A stretch of 64,000 nt of DNA, taken from Lethocerus indicus. Its lineage: Eukaryota > Arthropoda > Insecta > Hemiptera > Belostomatidae. Of the stretch, positions 22,500 to 34,345 are shown piece after piece; within the stretch, counting starts at the first letter, position 1; each line of letters starts with the position of its first letter. Below the pieces are notes generated by a model. It made no database searches. It saw nothing but the letters and a program-made list of their open reading frames with translations, and was not told the origin of the DNA. The translations under genes and the position numbers were made by a program. The DNA lies in the NCBI GenBank assembly GCA_019843655.1, contig JACDQD010000005.1, positions 32,808,954-32,872,953 of the forward strand, given 5' to 3'.

Positions 22500-23113
22500 A
22501 AGACGCAAATTTGGCCCAAAAACGCGGTTTTTAGACCCAAAAACGCATTTTTTGGACGCAAAATTGGCCCAAAAACGCGGTTTTTAGACCCAAAAACGCA
22601 TTTTTTGGACGCAAAATTGGCCCAAAAACGCGGTTTTTAGACCCAAAAACGCATTTTTGGACGCAAAATTGGCCCAAAAACGCGGTTTTTAGACCCAAAA
22701 ACGCATTTTTTTGGACGCAAAATTGGCCCAAAAACGCGGTTTTAGACCCATAAAAGAATTTTTGACGCAAAATTGGCCCAAAAACGCGGTTTTAGACCCT
22801 TAAAACCGCATTTTTTGGACGCAAATTTGGCCCAAAACGCGGTTTTTAGGACCCAAAAAGCATTTTTGACGCAAAATTGGCCCAAAAACGCGGTTTTTAG
22901 ACCCAAAAACGCATTTTTTGGACGCAAAATTGGCCCAAAAACGCGGTTTTTAGACCCATAAACGCATTTTTTGGACGCAAAATTGGCCCAAAAACGCATT
23001 TCTTGGACGCAAAATTGGCCCGAAAATACCGTTTTTAGGCGCAAAAAAGGCGTTTTCAGACGCAAAATTTGCCCAAAAATGCGGTTTTTAGGCCCAAAAA
23101 TGACATTTTTAGA
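22500..23113 (-). repeat. family G minisatellite, block 2
   Basis: The unit GCAAAATTGGCCCAAAAACG-CGGTTTTTAGACCC-AAAAACGCATTTTTTGGAC is 53 bp and is highly uniform at 22500-22760. The orientation is opposite to block 1. Long frames with an FGPIL/LKTAF-type repeat are artefacts. Confidence 0.95.
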
Positions 23114-23253
23114 CGGTCTGAGGCTACTCGCGTTTCTGTCCCATCAATTAGACCGGCTAATTCTAATTTTTTTTTTTACATACTTACGGAACCTTCCGGA
23201 CTTGAAAACTTGTATAATGCCCTAGAATGAAACAACAGAATTGGATCATATAG

Positions 23254-23470
23254 GAAATTGTAAAACATAACAGCGAACCGACTGTTGAAGACGTTTTTCG
23301 ACGAATTGAATATCGTTTTAGTGCGAGCCAATTTCGATTAACCACTTCGGCCGAATTAGAACTGGAATTAATTTTCTATTGTTTGAATTTATCTATGGGC
23401 CGACTAAGGGGAAGTCGTCCTGTTAGAGAATACCGGGAATTGCAGCGCCAATTGCAGTTTCTAGGAATAC
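23254..23470 (+). CDS. candidate exon 1 of a plus-strand gene, unknown product
   Basis: A frame without ATG is open from 23254 (or 23274, after a second possible acceptor ACATAACAG) to a donor ATAC|GTAATT at 23471. It codes about 72 residues including TVEDVFRRIEYRFSASQFR, SAELELELIFYCLNLSMG and GSRPVREYRELQRQLQFLGI. Composition is like a real soluble or helical protein. It ends in phase 1. Joined to the exon at 23734 it completes an Arg codon and the frame continues. Without splicing the frame stops at 23548-23550. No family was recognised. Confidence 0.42.
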
Positions 23471-23584
23471 GTAATTTGATCAGAACAAAGAGCGAGAGAG
23501 AGCAAAGAGAGGACGCATGTGACGAGTCGACGACTATTAAATACAATTAAACTCTGAAATCGCATTGTGAAAATCATTTTTTGT

Positions 23585-23715
23585 GAAAATCGGCCGACAA
23601 ATACGGTTTTTAGGCGAAAAAATGAGAATTTTAGCCGCAAAATCGGCCTAAAAATGCGATTTCTAGGTCAGAAATCGGACCAATAATGCAGTTTTTCGGC
23701 CCGAAAAATGGCCCA
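23585..23715 (-). repeat. family G minisatellite, short intronic block
   Basis: Diverged units (ATACGGTTTTTAGGCG, AATCGGCCTAAAAATGCG) lie in the candidate intron 23471-23733. Confidence 0.75.
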
Positions 23716-23733
23716 ACATTTTGTTTTCACCAG

Positions 23734-23785
23734 GTACCTACCTCCACCACGTCCAGGTGGACGTTCCTGGCACACCAAATGACAG
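23734..23785 (+). CDS. candidate exon 2, 52 bp, unknown product
   Basis: A good acceptor (TTTTGTTTTCACCAG) precedes 52 bp that end in GACAG with donor GTAAGAAAG. In the phase set by the exon ending at 23470 the peptide reads TYLHHVQVDVPGTPND. Of the other two frames one has a stop. It ends in phase 2. It is flanked by family G repeats on the left and a 46-bp intron on the right. Confidence 0.45.
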
Positions 23786-23831
23786 GTAAGAAAGATTAAT
23801 TAGGGGCGGATGAAACGTTTTTTCTCCGTAG

Positions 23832-23876
23832 TAACTCCAGTTCTACGACAGATACTTTTAGAGCTCTATATGACAG
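23832..23876 (+). CDS. candidate exon 3, 45 bp, unknown product
   Basis: The preceding intron (23786-23831) is only 46 bp and ends CGTTTTTTCTCCGTAG. The exon begins with the T that completes a Ser codon, reads NSSSTTDTFRALYD and ends GACAG|GTCATC, again phase 2. The donor is weaker than that of exon 2. The next exon would lie beyond the G and H arrays; see 30748-30850 for one possibility. Confidence 0.38.
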
Positions 23877-23894
23877 GTCATCAAATTAAAGATT

Positions 23895-25455
23895 AAAGGA
23901 GGATCCAAATGGGCCAAAATGCTGTTTTAGGTCCAAAAGCGGCCAAAAAATGCGGTATTTAGGTCCAAAATCGGCCCGAAAATGGCGTTTCTAAGCCAAA
24001 AATCGGCCCAAAATCCAGCTATTAGGCCCAAAATCGGCCCAAAAATGGGGTTTTTGGCTCAAAATCGAGCAAAAACTGCCAGCTATTAGGCCCAAAATCG
24101 GCCCAAAAATGGGGTTTTTGGCTCAAAATCGAGCAAAAACTGCTATTTTTGAGGCTCTAGATTTCTAAAATGCGGTTTTAAGGCCCAAAATCGGGCTAAT
24201 AATGCGGTTTTTAGGTTCAAAATCGGCATAAAACTGCCGTTTTTGAGGCCCTTAAATCGACCCTAAAATGCGGTTTTAGTGCCCGAAATCGGCGTAAAAA
24301 TACAGTTCTTAGGCCCAAAATGAGGTTTTGAGGCGCCAAAATTAGGTTTTTAGAAGCAAATCGGCCTACAAATGCGGTTTTAGGTGCAAAATATGACAAA
24401 AATGCGGTTTTTAGGCCCAAAAGTAAGGTTTTAAGGCCGTAAATGGGTCTAAAAATGCGTTTTTTAAGCCAAAATATGGCCCAAAAATTCGGTTTTTAGA
24501 CATAAAAATGGCATTTTTAAACGTTATATTGGCCCGAAAATGCGGTTTTTAGGCCCAAAAATGGCATTTTTAGACGCAAAAATGGCCCAAAAATGCTGTT
24601 TTTAGGCTGAAAAGTGGCATTTTTGACGTGAAATTAGCCTAAAATTGCGATTCTTAGGTCGAAAAATAGCATTTATAGACAAAAAAAGGCCGAAAAATTT
24701 ATGAAAAAATTATGCCCAAAAATGGCATTTTTAGACGCAAAATTGGCCCAAAATGCGGTTTTTAGGCCAAAAAATGGCATTTTTAGACGCAAATTGGCCC
24801 TAAAATGCGGTTTTTAGAATCAAAAATTTCATTTTTAGACTCAAATTTTGCCCAAAAATACGGTTTTTAGGCCGAAAAATAGCATTTTTAGACGTAAAAT
24901 TGACCCTAAAATGCGGTTTTTAGGCCAGGAAATTGCATTTTTAGACGCTAAATACGCCCAAAAATGCGGTTTTTAGGCCCAAAAATTGTATTTTTAGACG
25001 CAAAATTGGACCAAAAATACGGTTTTTAGACGCAAATTTGGCCTAAAAATGCGGTTTTTAGGCCCATAAATGGCAATTTTAGACACAAAATTGGCCCAAA
25101 AATGCAGTTTTTAGGGCAATAAATGGCATTTTTAGACGTAAATTGGCCCTAAAATGCGGTTTTTAGAACCAAAAATTTCATTTTAGACTCAAATTTTGCC
25201 CAAAAATGGTTTTAGGCCGAAAATAGCATTTTAGACGCAAAATTGGCCCAAAATACGGTTTTAAAAAAATTGCATTTTTAGACGTAAAATTGACCCTAAA
25301 ATGCGGTTTTTAGGCCAAAAATTGCATTTTAGACGCAAATACGCCCAAAATGCGGTTTTAGGCCCAAAATTGCATTTTAGACGCAAAATTGGACCAAAAA
25401 TACAGTTTTAGACGCAAATTTGGCCTAAAATGCGGTTTTGAATAATGGTAATTTT
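23895..25455 (-). repeat. family G minisatellite, block 3
   Basis: Units of AAAAATGCGGTTTTTAGGCC, CAAAAATGGCATTTTTAGAC and GCAAAATTGGCCC continue for 1.5 kb. They are more diverged than block 2 at the left and more regular from about 24500. The right end runs directly into the 104-bp satellite. Confidence 0.95.
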
Positions 25456-25457
25456 AG

Positions 25458-27835
25458 ACACAAAATTTTCGCATATCGAATATTCCACCCACAAGTGTAC
25501 CAAAGTGAGTTACACTTGCCCCTGAAATGGCGGGTTGAAAATCGAAAATTTAGGTTTTTCGAAAATTTTCGCATATCGATCCCATATTCCACCCACAAGT
25601 GTACCAAAGTGAGTTACACTTGCCCCTGAAATGGCGGGTTGAAAATCGAAAATTTAGGTTTTTCGAAAATTTTCGCATATCGATCCCATATTCCACCCAC
25701 AAGTGTACCAAAGTGAGTTACACTTGCCCCTGAAATGGCGGGTTGAAAATCGAAAATTTAGGTTTTCGAAAATTTTCGCATATCGATCCCATATTCCACC
25801 CACAAGTGTACCAAAGTGAGTTACACTTGCCCCTGAAATGGCGGGTTGAAAATCGAAAATTTAGGTTTTTCGAAAATTTTCGCATATCGATCCCATATTC
25901 CACCCACAAGTGTACCAAAGTGAGTTACACTTGCCCCTGAAATGGCGGGTTGAAAATCGAAAATTTAGGTTTTTCGAAAATTTTCGCATATCGATCCCAT
26001 ATTCCACCCACAAGTGTACCAAAGTGAGTTACACTTGCCCCTGAAATGGCGGGTTGAAAATCGAAAATTTAGGTTTTTCGAAAATTTTCGCATATCGATC
26101 CCATATTCCACCCACAAGTGTACCAAAGTGAGTTACACTTGCCCCTGAAATGGCGGGTTGAAAATCGAAAATTTAGGTTTTTCGAAAATTTTCGCATATC
26201 GATCCCATATTCCACCCACAAGTGTACCAAAGTGAGTTACACTTGCCCCTGAAATGGCGGGTTGAAAATCGAAAATTTAGGTTTTTAGAAAATTTTCGCA
26301 TATCGATCCCATATTCCACCCACAAGTGTACCAAAGTGAGTTACACTTGCCCCTGAAATGGCGGGTTGAAAATCGAAAATTTAGGTTTTTCGAAAATTTT
26401 CGCATATCGATCCCATATTCCACCCACAAGTGTACCAAAGTGAGTTACACTTGCCCCTGAAATGGCGGGTTGAAAATCGAAAATTTAGGTTTTTCGAAAA
26501 TTTTCGCATATCGATCCCATATTCCACCCACAAGTGTACCAAAGTGAGTTACACTTGCCCCTGAAATGGCGGGTTGAAAATCGAAAATTTAGGTTTTCGA
26601 AAATTTTCGCATATCGATCCCATATTCCACCCACAAGTGTACCAAAGTGAGTTACACTTGCCCCTGAAATGGCGGGTTGAAAATCGAAAATTTAGGTTTT
26701 TAGAAAATTTTCGCATATCGATCCCATATTCCACCCACAAGTGTACCAAAGTGAGTTACACTTGCCCCTGAAATGGCGGGTTGAAAATCGAAAATTTAGG
26801 TTTTTCGAAAATTTTCGCATATCGATCCCATATTCCACCCACAAGTGTACCAAAGTGAGTTACACTTGCCCCTGAAATGGCGGGTTGAAAATCGAAAATT
26901 TAGGTTTTTAGAAAATTTTCGCATATCGATCCCATATTCCACCCACAAGTGTACCAAAGTGAGTTACACTTGCCCCTGAAATGGCGGGTTGAAAATCGAA
27001 AATTTAGGTTTTTAGAAAATTTTCGCATATCGATCCCATATTCCACCCACAAGTGTACCAAAGTGAGTTACACTTGCCCCTGAAATGGCGGGTTGAAAAT
27101 CGAAAATTTAGGTTTTTCGAAAATTTTCGCATATCGATCCCATATTCCACCCACAAGTGTACCAAAGTGAGTTACACTTGCCCCTGAAACGACGGGTTGA
27201 AAATCGAAAATTTAGGTTTTTCGAAAATTTTCGCATATCGATCCCATATTCCACCCACAAGTGTACCAAAGTGAGTTACACTTGCCCCTGAAACGACGGG
27301 TTGAAAATCGAAAATTTAGGTTTTTAGAAAATTTTCGCATATCGATCCCATATTCCACCCACAAGTGTACCACTTGCCCCTGAAATGGCGGGTTGAAAAT
27401 CGAAAATTTAGGTTTTAGAAAATTTTCTTGCCCCTGAAATGGCGGGTTGAAAATCGAAAATTTAGGTTTTTAGAAAATTTTCGCATATCGATCCCATATT
27501 CCACCCACAAGTGTACCAAAGTGAGTTACACTTGCCCCTGAAATGGCGGGTTGAAAATCGAAAATTTAGGTTTTTAGAAAATTTTCGCATATCGATCCCA
27601 TATTCCACCCACAAGTGTACCAAAGTGAGTTACACTTGCCCCTGAAATGGCGGGTTGAAAATCGAAAATTTAGGTTTTTCGAAAATTTTCGCATATCGAT
27701 CCCATATTCCACCCACAAGTGTACTAAAGTGAGTTACACTTGCCCCTGAAATGGCGGGTTGAAAATCGAAAATTTAGGTTTTTCGAAAATTTTCGCATAT
27801 CGATCCATATTCCACCCACAAGTGTACCATATTTA
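25458..27835 (+). repeat. family H satellite, 104-bp unit (~23 copies)
   Basis: GCATATCGATCCCATATTCC recurs at 25571, 25675, 25778 and 25882, so the unit is 103-104 bp. Copies are almost identical. Variation is concentrated at GGTTTTT(C/A)GAAAATTTTC, with a few units CGACGGG for GGCGGG near 27187 and two truncated units near 27370-27430. Each unit holds the inverted pair CAAGTGTA/TACACTTG and the palindrome CGAAAATTTTCG. Frames across it are artefacts. Confidence 0.98.
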
Positions 27836-30560
27836 AAAATGCCATTTTGGGCCTTTAAAAAATTTTCATTTTGGGCCAATTTTAATCTAAAATGCCATTT
27901 TTGGCCTAAAAATTTTTTTTGGGCCAAAAACCGCATTTTTTCTAAAAATGCCATTTTGGGCCTAAAAACCGCATTTTGGGCAATTTTTTGGCCTAAAACC
28001 GCATGCCAATTTTTGGGCCTAAAACCGCATTTTGGGCCAATTTTCGTCTAAAATGCCATTTTGGGCCTAAAAACCGCATTTTGGGCCAATTTTGCGTCTA
28101 AAAATGCCATTTTGGGCCTAAAACCGCATTTTGGGCAAAATTTTCGTTAAAAATGCCATTTTGGGCCTAAAACAGCATTTTCAGGCCAATTTTGCGTCTA
28201 AAAATGCCATTTTTGGGCCTAAAACCGCATTTTGGGCCAAAATTTTGCGTTTAAAAATGCCATTTTGGGCTAAAAACCGCATTTTGGGCAAAATTTGCGT
28301 CTAAAAATGCCATTTTTGGGCCTAAAACCGCATTTTGGCCAATTTTGCGTCTAAAAATGCCATTTTGGGCCTAAAACCGCATTTTGGGCAAAATTTTGCG
28401 TCTAAAATGCCATTTTGGGTCTAAAACCGCATTTTGGGCCAATTTTGCGTCTAAAAATGCCATTTTGGGCCTAAAACCGCATTTTGGGCAAATTTTGCGT
28501 CTAAAATGCCATTTTGGGTCTAAAACCGCATTTTGGCCAATTTTGCGTCTAAAAATGCCATTTTGGGCCTAAAAACCGCATTTTGGGCAAAATTTGCGTC
28601 TAAAATGCCATTTTGGGTCTAAAAACCGCATTTTTGGCCAATTTTGCGTCTAAAATGCCATTTTGGGCCTAAAACCGCATTTTGGGCAAAATTTGCGTCT
28701 AAAATGCCATTTTTGGGCCTAAAACCGCATTTTGGGCAAAATTTTGCAATTTTGTCTAAAAATGCCATTTTGGGCCTAAAACCGCATTTTGGGCAAAATT
28801 TGCGTCTAAAAATGCCATTTTTGGGCCTAAAAACCGCATTTTGGGCCAATTTTGCGTCTAAAAATGCCATTTTTGGGCCTAAAAACCGCATTTTTGGGCC
28901 AAATTTGCGTCTAAAAATGCCATTTTTGGGCCTAAAACCGCATTTTGGGCCAATTTTGCGTCTAAAAATGCCATTTTTGGGTCTAAAAACCGCATTTTTG
29001 GGCCAATTTTGCGTCTAAAAATGCCATTTTTGGGCCTAAAACCGCATTTCTGGCCAATTTTGCGTCTAAAAATGCCATTTTTGGGCATAAAAACCGCATT
29101 GTTGGGCAAAATTTGCGTCTAAAAATGCCATTTTTGGGTCTAAAAACAGCATTTTCGGGCCAATTTTGCGTCTAAAAATGCCATTTTTGGGCCTAAAAAC
29201 CTCATTTTTGGGCAAAATTTGAGTCTAAAAATGAAATTTCTGGGTCTAAAAACCGAATTTTGGGCCAATTTTGCGTCTAAAACCGTATTATTTGATCAAT
29301 TTTGCGTCATAAATGCCATTTTTGGGCCTAAAAAACGCATTTTTGGGCGGAATTTTCGTCAAAAAATGCAATTTTTGTCTAAAACCGCACTTTAGGGCCA
29401 ATTTTGCGTCTAAAAATGCCATTTTTGGTCTAAAAACCGCATTTTCGAGTCAATTTTGCGTCTAGAAAAGCCATTTATTACCCTAAAAACTGCATTTTTG
29501 GGCCAATTTTGCGTCTAAAAATGCCATTTATGGGCCTAAAACCGCATTTTTAGGCCAAATATAAGTCTAAAAACCGTATTTTTGGTACAATTTTGCGTCC
29601 AGAAATGTAATTTTTGGGCCTAAAAACTGCATTTTTGGGCGTATTTAGCGTCTAAAAATGCAATTTCTGGGCCTCAAAACCGCATTTTAGGGCCAATTTT
29701 ACGTCTAAAAATGCCATTTTTTGTCATAAAAACCGTATTTTGGGCCAATTTTGCGTCCAATAATGCCATTTTCGGACCTAAAACCGTATTTTGGGCCAAT
29801 TTTGCGTCCAAAAATGCAATTTTTGGGTCTAGAAACCGCTTTTTGGGGCCAATTCTATGTCTAAAAATCGCATTTTTGGGCCAATTTTGCGTCTAAAATC
29901 GTATTATTTGATCAATTTTGCGTCTAAAAATGCCATTTTTGGGCCTAAAATCGCATTTTTGGGCGAAATTTGCGTCTAAAAATGCAATTTTTGGGCCTAA
30001 CAACCGAATTTTAGGGCCAATTTTGCGTCTAAAAATGGCATTTCAGGGCCTAAAAACCGCATTTTTGGGCAAAATGTGCGTCTAAAAATGCCATTTTTGG
30101 TCTAAAACCGCATTTTCGAGTCAATTTTGCTTCTAAAAATGCCATTTTGGGCCTAAAACCGCATTTTGGGCCAATTTTGCGTCTAAAATGCCATTTTGGG
30201 CCTAAAACCGCATTTTGGGTCAATTTTGCGTCTAAAATGCAATTTTGGGCCTCAAAACCGCATTTTAGGGCCAATTTTGCGTCTAAAATGCCATTTTCGG
30301 ACCTAAAACCGCATTTTTGGGCCAAAATTTGCGTCAAAAATGCAATTTTGGGTCTCAAAACCGCATTTTAGGGCCAATTTTGCGTCTAAAAATGGAATTT
30401 TTGGCCCTGAAAACCGCATTTTTGGGCAAAATTTGCGTCAAAAAATGCCATTTCTGTGTCCTAAAAACCGCATTTTGGGCCAATTTTGCGCTAAAAAAAC
30501 CGCATTTTCGGCCCTAAACACCGTATTTTTCGGGCGATTTCGACCCTAAAAACAGAACTG
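27836..30560 (+). repeat. family G minisatellite, block 4
   Basis: Units of CCTAAAACCGCATTTTGGGC, CAATTTTGCGTCTAAAAATG and CCATTTTGGG run for 2.7 kb. The orientation is opposite to blocks 2 and 3, so G arrays flank the 104-bp satellite as an inverted pair. Units contract at 27.9-28.8 kb and diverge after 29.2 kb. Confidence 0.95.
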
Positions 30561-30747
30561 TTCTAACTAATTTGAGTCACACTTGTTCCTCGATCCACGA
30601 GGGTGACAATACACTGTTTAAAATATTACACTGTATAGTAATGATGTTCCAGTAGCACTATTAACGAGTGAACAATAACGGAGTAGAGACCCTGTCGGTT
30701 TTCCCCTTTTTTAAAATTATATTTATATATTATTCTGGCACATTCAG

Positions 30748-30850
30748 ATCACGCGTCCCTTACAGCAATACGGACCGTAGGATTCTGATAATGTACAATT
30801 CTGGAGTGGAATTTCTTTTATTGAAAAATCCAGTTTTAGACCTATTTTAG
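30748..30850 (+). CDS. possible terminal exon after the G/H block
   Basis: ATTATTCTGGCACATTCAG could be an acceptor. The following 103 bp are open in the phase left by the exon ending at 23876 and read SRVPYSNTDRRILIMYNSGV and so on to a TAG. No AATAAA lies just downstream. This link across about 6.9 kb of repeats is speculative. Confidence 0.18.
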
Positions 30851-31467
30851 ACACTGATAAAGAATGTGGAAGCTATGTGATTATTTAGTAACGCGTTTCG
30901 TGCGCGGTTTTGTTGTGCCCTTTCATTACCGACCAGTATTTTTATGGGTCTCGATAATTTGGCCGATAAAATCAATGTCGAACGGAGAGTTCTCAGAATT
31001 TTCGAAGGCGGAGACGGGAATTTCTTCTAAAAGGGTTTTTTAGAAGGGCTGGGTCCAAAGTGGTGTTGGTGTTGGGTGGCCCCCAGTAGCGGGAAGGGAT
31101 GAAAGCCGGGGGTTGCCGCTGAGAATATATGGGAGGGATTAGAAAGATAGAGCGCAACCACCACCCCCGCCACCACCCACCCCCGGCAGGCCAACAAATG
31201 AGGGTGAGATTTACGCCCCCTCGGACGACATATTGGATTCCCGATCTAGGAGGGTTGCAGACACTCGGGTCCAGACATCCGGGGGTTGAATTGACAAATT
31301 TCGAATCGACGAATGGGGTCGAATTTCCGCGACCAGAACTTGAATTATCACCACAACAAGTTTAAAACTATTTGAAAGAATATCGCAATGGTTAATGTCT
31401 TCAGCGGGACCCTGATGCTGGCAACCGGTAACGGCGACGAAACGTCGAAAGCAAACACACCCCAGAA
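30851..31467. other. unannotated
   Basis: Unique-looking sequence. A 78-codon frame at 31129-31365 is rich in Pro and His and was not recognised. Confidence 0.5.
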
Positions 31468-31545
31468 AGATCGCCGGTTTCGGCCGCCCGCCATCTTCAG
31501 TAGTCAGTCACTTTTGGCACTTTGGATGTTTTCGGCCCACAAAAC
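31468..31545 (+). mobile_element. family A left-half fragment
   Basis: GCCGGTTTCGGCCGCCCGCC, ATCTTCAGTAGTCAGTCAC and GCACTTTGGATGTTTTCGG are present without a right half. Confidence 0.65.
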
Positions 31546-31721
31546 AATAACTTTGTTTGTGTTCTATTACAATTTTATGTGTTCAATATCATCGGAAAGG
31601 ATAGTTTTTTCGCGCGAAATATCGATTGTAACTAATGTTCAGTGTACATGGATTACTCGAAAATAGGTCAAAAACTAGATTTAAACACTGAATTATTAAT
31701 GTATAACATTATAAATAAAAA

Positions 31722-32592
31722 AAAACCCCATTTTTGGCTGATTTTGCACCTAAAAATCCCATTTCTGGCCTTAAAAACCGCATTTTTGGGTCGATTTTGC
31801 ACTTAAAAACCACATTTATCGGCCTAAAAACTGCATTTAAGGGCCGATTTTTTGCCTAAAAACCGCATTTTTGGCCCTAGTAATAGCATTTTTGGGCCGA
31901 TTATGCGCCTAAAACCGCATTTTGGCCCTAAAACTGAATTTTTGGCCGATTTTGCGCCTAAAACCACATTTTGGGCCGATTTTGCGCCTAAAACCACATT
32001 TTCGGCCTAAAACTGCAATTCAGGGCCGATTTTTTGCCTAAAACCGCATTTTGGCCCTAAAACCGTATTATTGGACCTAAAACCGGATTTTTGGCCGATT
32101 TTGCGCCTAAGAACCGGATTTTGGGCCTAAAACTTATTTCTGGGCCGATTTTTTAGCCTAAAAACCCATTTTTGGCCCTAGAAACCGCATTTTGGGCCGA
32201 TTTTCACCTAAAACCGCATTTTTGGGCCGAGTTTGCCCCAAAAACCCATTTTGGGCCTAAAACCGTATTTCTGGGCCGATTTTGCGGCTAAAAACGCATT
32301 TTGGCCGATTTTGCGCCTAAGAACCGCATTTTGGCCCTAAAACCGCATTTTGGGCCGATTTTCACCTAAAACCGCATTATTGGGCCGATTTTGCCCCAAA
32401 AAACCCCATTTTGGGGCCTAAAAACCGTATTTCTGGGCCGATTTTGCGGCTAAAAATCGCATTTTTGGCCGATTTTGCGCCTAAGAACCGCATTTCTGGC
32501 CCTAAAAACTGCATTTTTGACCGATTTTGCCCCAAAAAACCACATTTTTGGGCCTAAAAACCGCATTTTTGACCGATTTTGCGCCTGGAAAA
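31722..32592 (+). repeat. family G-like minisatellite, block 5 (GCCGATTTTGCGCC variant)
   Basis: Units of GGGCCGATTTTGCGCCTAAA and ACCGCATTTTTGGCC repeat. The CAATTTTGCGTC part of blocks 1-4 is replaced by CGATTTTGCGCC, so this is a distinct subfamily. Confidence 0.9.
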
Positions 32593-33448
32593 TCGATGAA
32601 AAACGATGATAAATGAAAATTTATCTGTATGTACGGACACGAACCTCCGTCAAATGTCGGATAGAATTCGAACTTTATTGTGTCACTCTAAACAGAGTTC
32701 TTAAAGCCCCGGTTGGAACCGTACAGAAATATAACAAATTTCACTGCCGCAATTACGCATTATCCCGAGTCCTAATTTCGTGAAACGGTAGTGGTCACGT
32801 GATCTGAACGTAACGGGAAAAAATTGAAGGATAACTCGTTACTGGTGCTGTTCGAACATCAATAGAGTTTTCGGTAATTAATTAATTCCTTCGATGAGAA
32901 TATCCAATTTCGAAACAGAAAATAGCATTTTATGAATTTGTCCGGAAAAATAGCGTCCGTTTCAAATATCATATAATCAGGCCGCCGGGATATGAACAAT
33001 TTCCCGTAATACATTATTTCCCCACCCCCGCACGTTCCATTTCCGGGAAATACGAAAATTTCATATCCAGTCGGAGGGCCCTTGATTAAATGCGAATCCT
33101 CGTTTCATAATTAAAATTGAAATTCGGACGGGGACGGTTTGCGCAAATCCGAATTTTCCGAGAAGTGAACAAAACAAATTTAGCCCAAATTTGCGATACA
33201 CTGTACGCAGTCGGGGGTGAATAGAGAGAACCGACTGCCGATATATCAAAAACACCCTTTGTATCGACCGATAGCTTTCATTTCGTATTGTTCCAAATGA
33301 ATTGATGTGAATTGAATTTTTAAAAAAAAAACGGAGACACCCCCTATATATATTAGGGGGGGGGGGGTTGGTTTTTTTTTTCAAATTGGATGGGCGAAAT
33401 TTCAAAAATTCGCTTCTACGCAGAAATTTCAAATATCCCAATATATTA
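32593..33448. other. unannotated
   Basis: No gene recognised. A 162-codon minus-strand frame at 33061-33549 overlaps a MITE terminus and a G/T homopolymer (about 33352-33380) and is probably chance. Confidence 0.5.
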
Positions 33449-33505
33449 GGGGATTGACCCGAAAGTAATCGACATTTTGACTTTGGAATTGATTTTATTT
33501 CTCTA
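33449..33505 (+). mobile_element. family F MITE terminus (solo)
   Basis: GACCCGAAAGTAATCGACATTTTG and ATTGATTTTATTTCTC (both shown in part) match the left end of the complete copy at 45944-46058. The opposite end was not found. Confidence 0.55.
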
Positions 33506-33984
33506 AAAAAGAAAAGCCGCTTTTCCGGCAAATTTTCGCCATTCCCCACTCTCTTGAAAAACTCCTCAAGACGAAGTGATGTTTTAATATATAAGTTGTT
33601 GCGGAAATTTTGCGAATTTTTTTAAATTATCGCTATTATTATTAATAATAAAGTGCGCAGTGGGACAGACTTTTCGGGGTATTCTTGACCGGAGGAGGGT
33701 TGGACAGTGGGTGACTTGTACTTCAATACAATAAACTTGCCACTTAACGAGCCCTCGAAAAAGCCCCGTTGAAGAAAACTCGAAGGGGAGAAATTTTCGA
33801 AACTTTATTAACGGGGCGGACAGTTTATTCCGATTTTCATTGGGGCGAGGGAAATCTTACAAACTACCCTTTTAGGGAGGAGGAGGAGGAGGGAGGGGGG
33901 TATAATTAAATTGATATGACGCTTTTCCGTTTCAATTCCAGATTTCACCTACCCCAATAGTAATAATAATATATCGAAATATTT
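33506..33984. other. unannotated
   Basis: AT-rich sequence with a short GGA run near 33878-33898. No gene seen. Confidence 0.5.
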
Positions 33985-34345
33985 TTTTTTGCTATCGCAA
34001 AAAACCCACCCCAATTTTTCACTGTTTGGCCCCCAATTTCCAAAATTTTGTTAAAAACACTACTGAAACTGGTGTAAAACTCAGAAATTGAGTTGGAAAC
34101 TGGTCCGAGTGTTGCTGATATTCAAAAACTGATCCGAAACCGTAATTCAAAGTCAGGAAAGTGGATGAAATCTTATTTTTCATACGAAAATAGACCCCCC
34201 AACCCCCCCAAAAAGTGGACGTTCTACAACCCTTACGGCCTGAAATACTATTTTCTACACCGAAATTTCATTTGAAACAAGATCTTGCCTTTGAAGTGGC
34301 TCGAGAAACCGCCCCCCCCCGATATTTCGTCCACCACAGCTAATA
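33985..34345 (+). repeat. family L dispersed repeat, copy 1
   Basis: CAGAAATTGAGTTGGAAACTGG, CCGAAACCGTAATTCAAAGTC, ATCTTATTTTTCATACGA and TTCTACAACCCTTACGGCC (shown in part) occur in the same order at 54915-55390. The unit is unclassified. The 60-codon frame within it is not convincing. Confidence 0.65.

Noticed and set aside
28384..30549. Repeat-protein-like frames (FGPIL, LKMPF, GLKTAF units) in the family G arrays
   Set aside because: They arise because many units are 51 or 54 bp. The same occurs in several frames and both strands, unit lengths vary, and no frame is kept throughout.
20642..32592. CRISPR array
   Set aside because: Units are contiguous and differ by drift; there are no unique spacers of constant length, and the context is eukaryotic.
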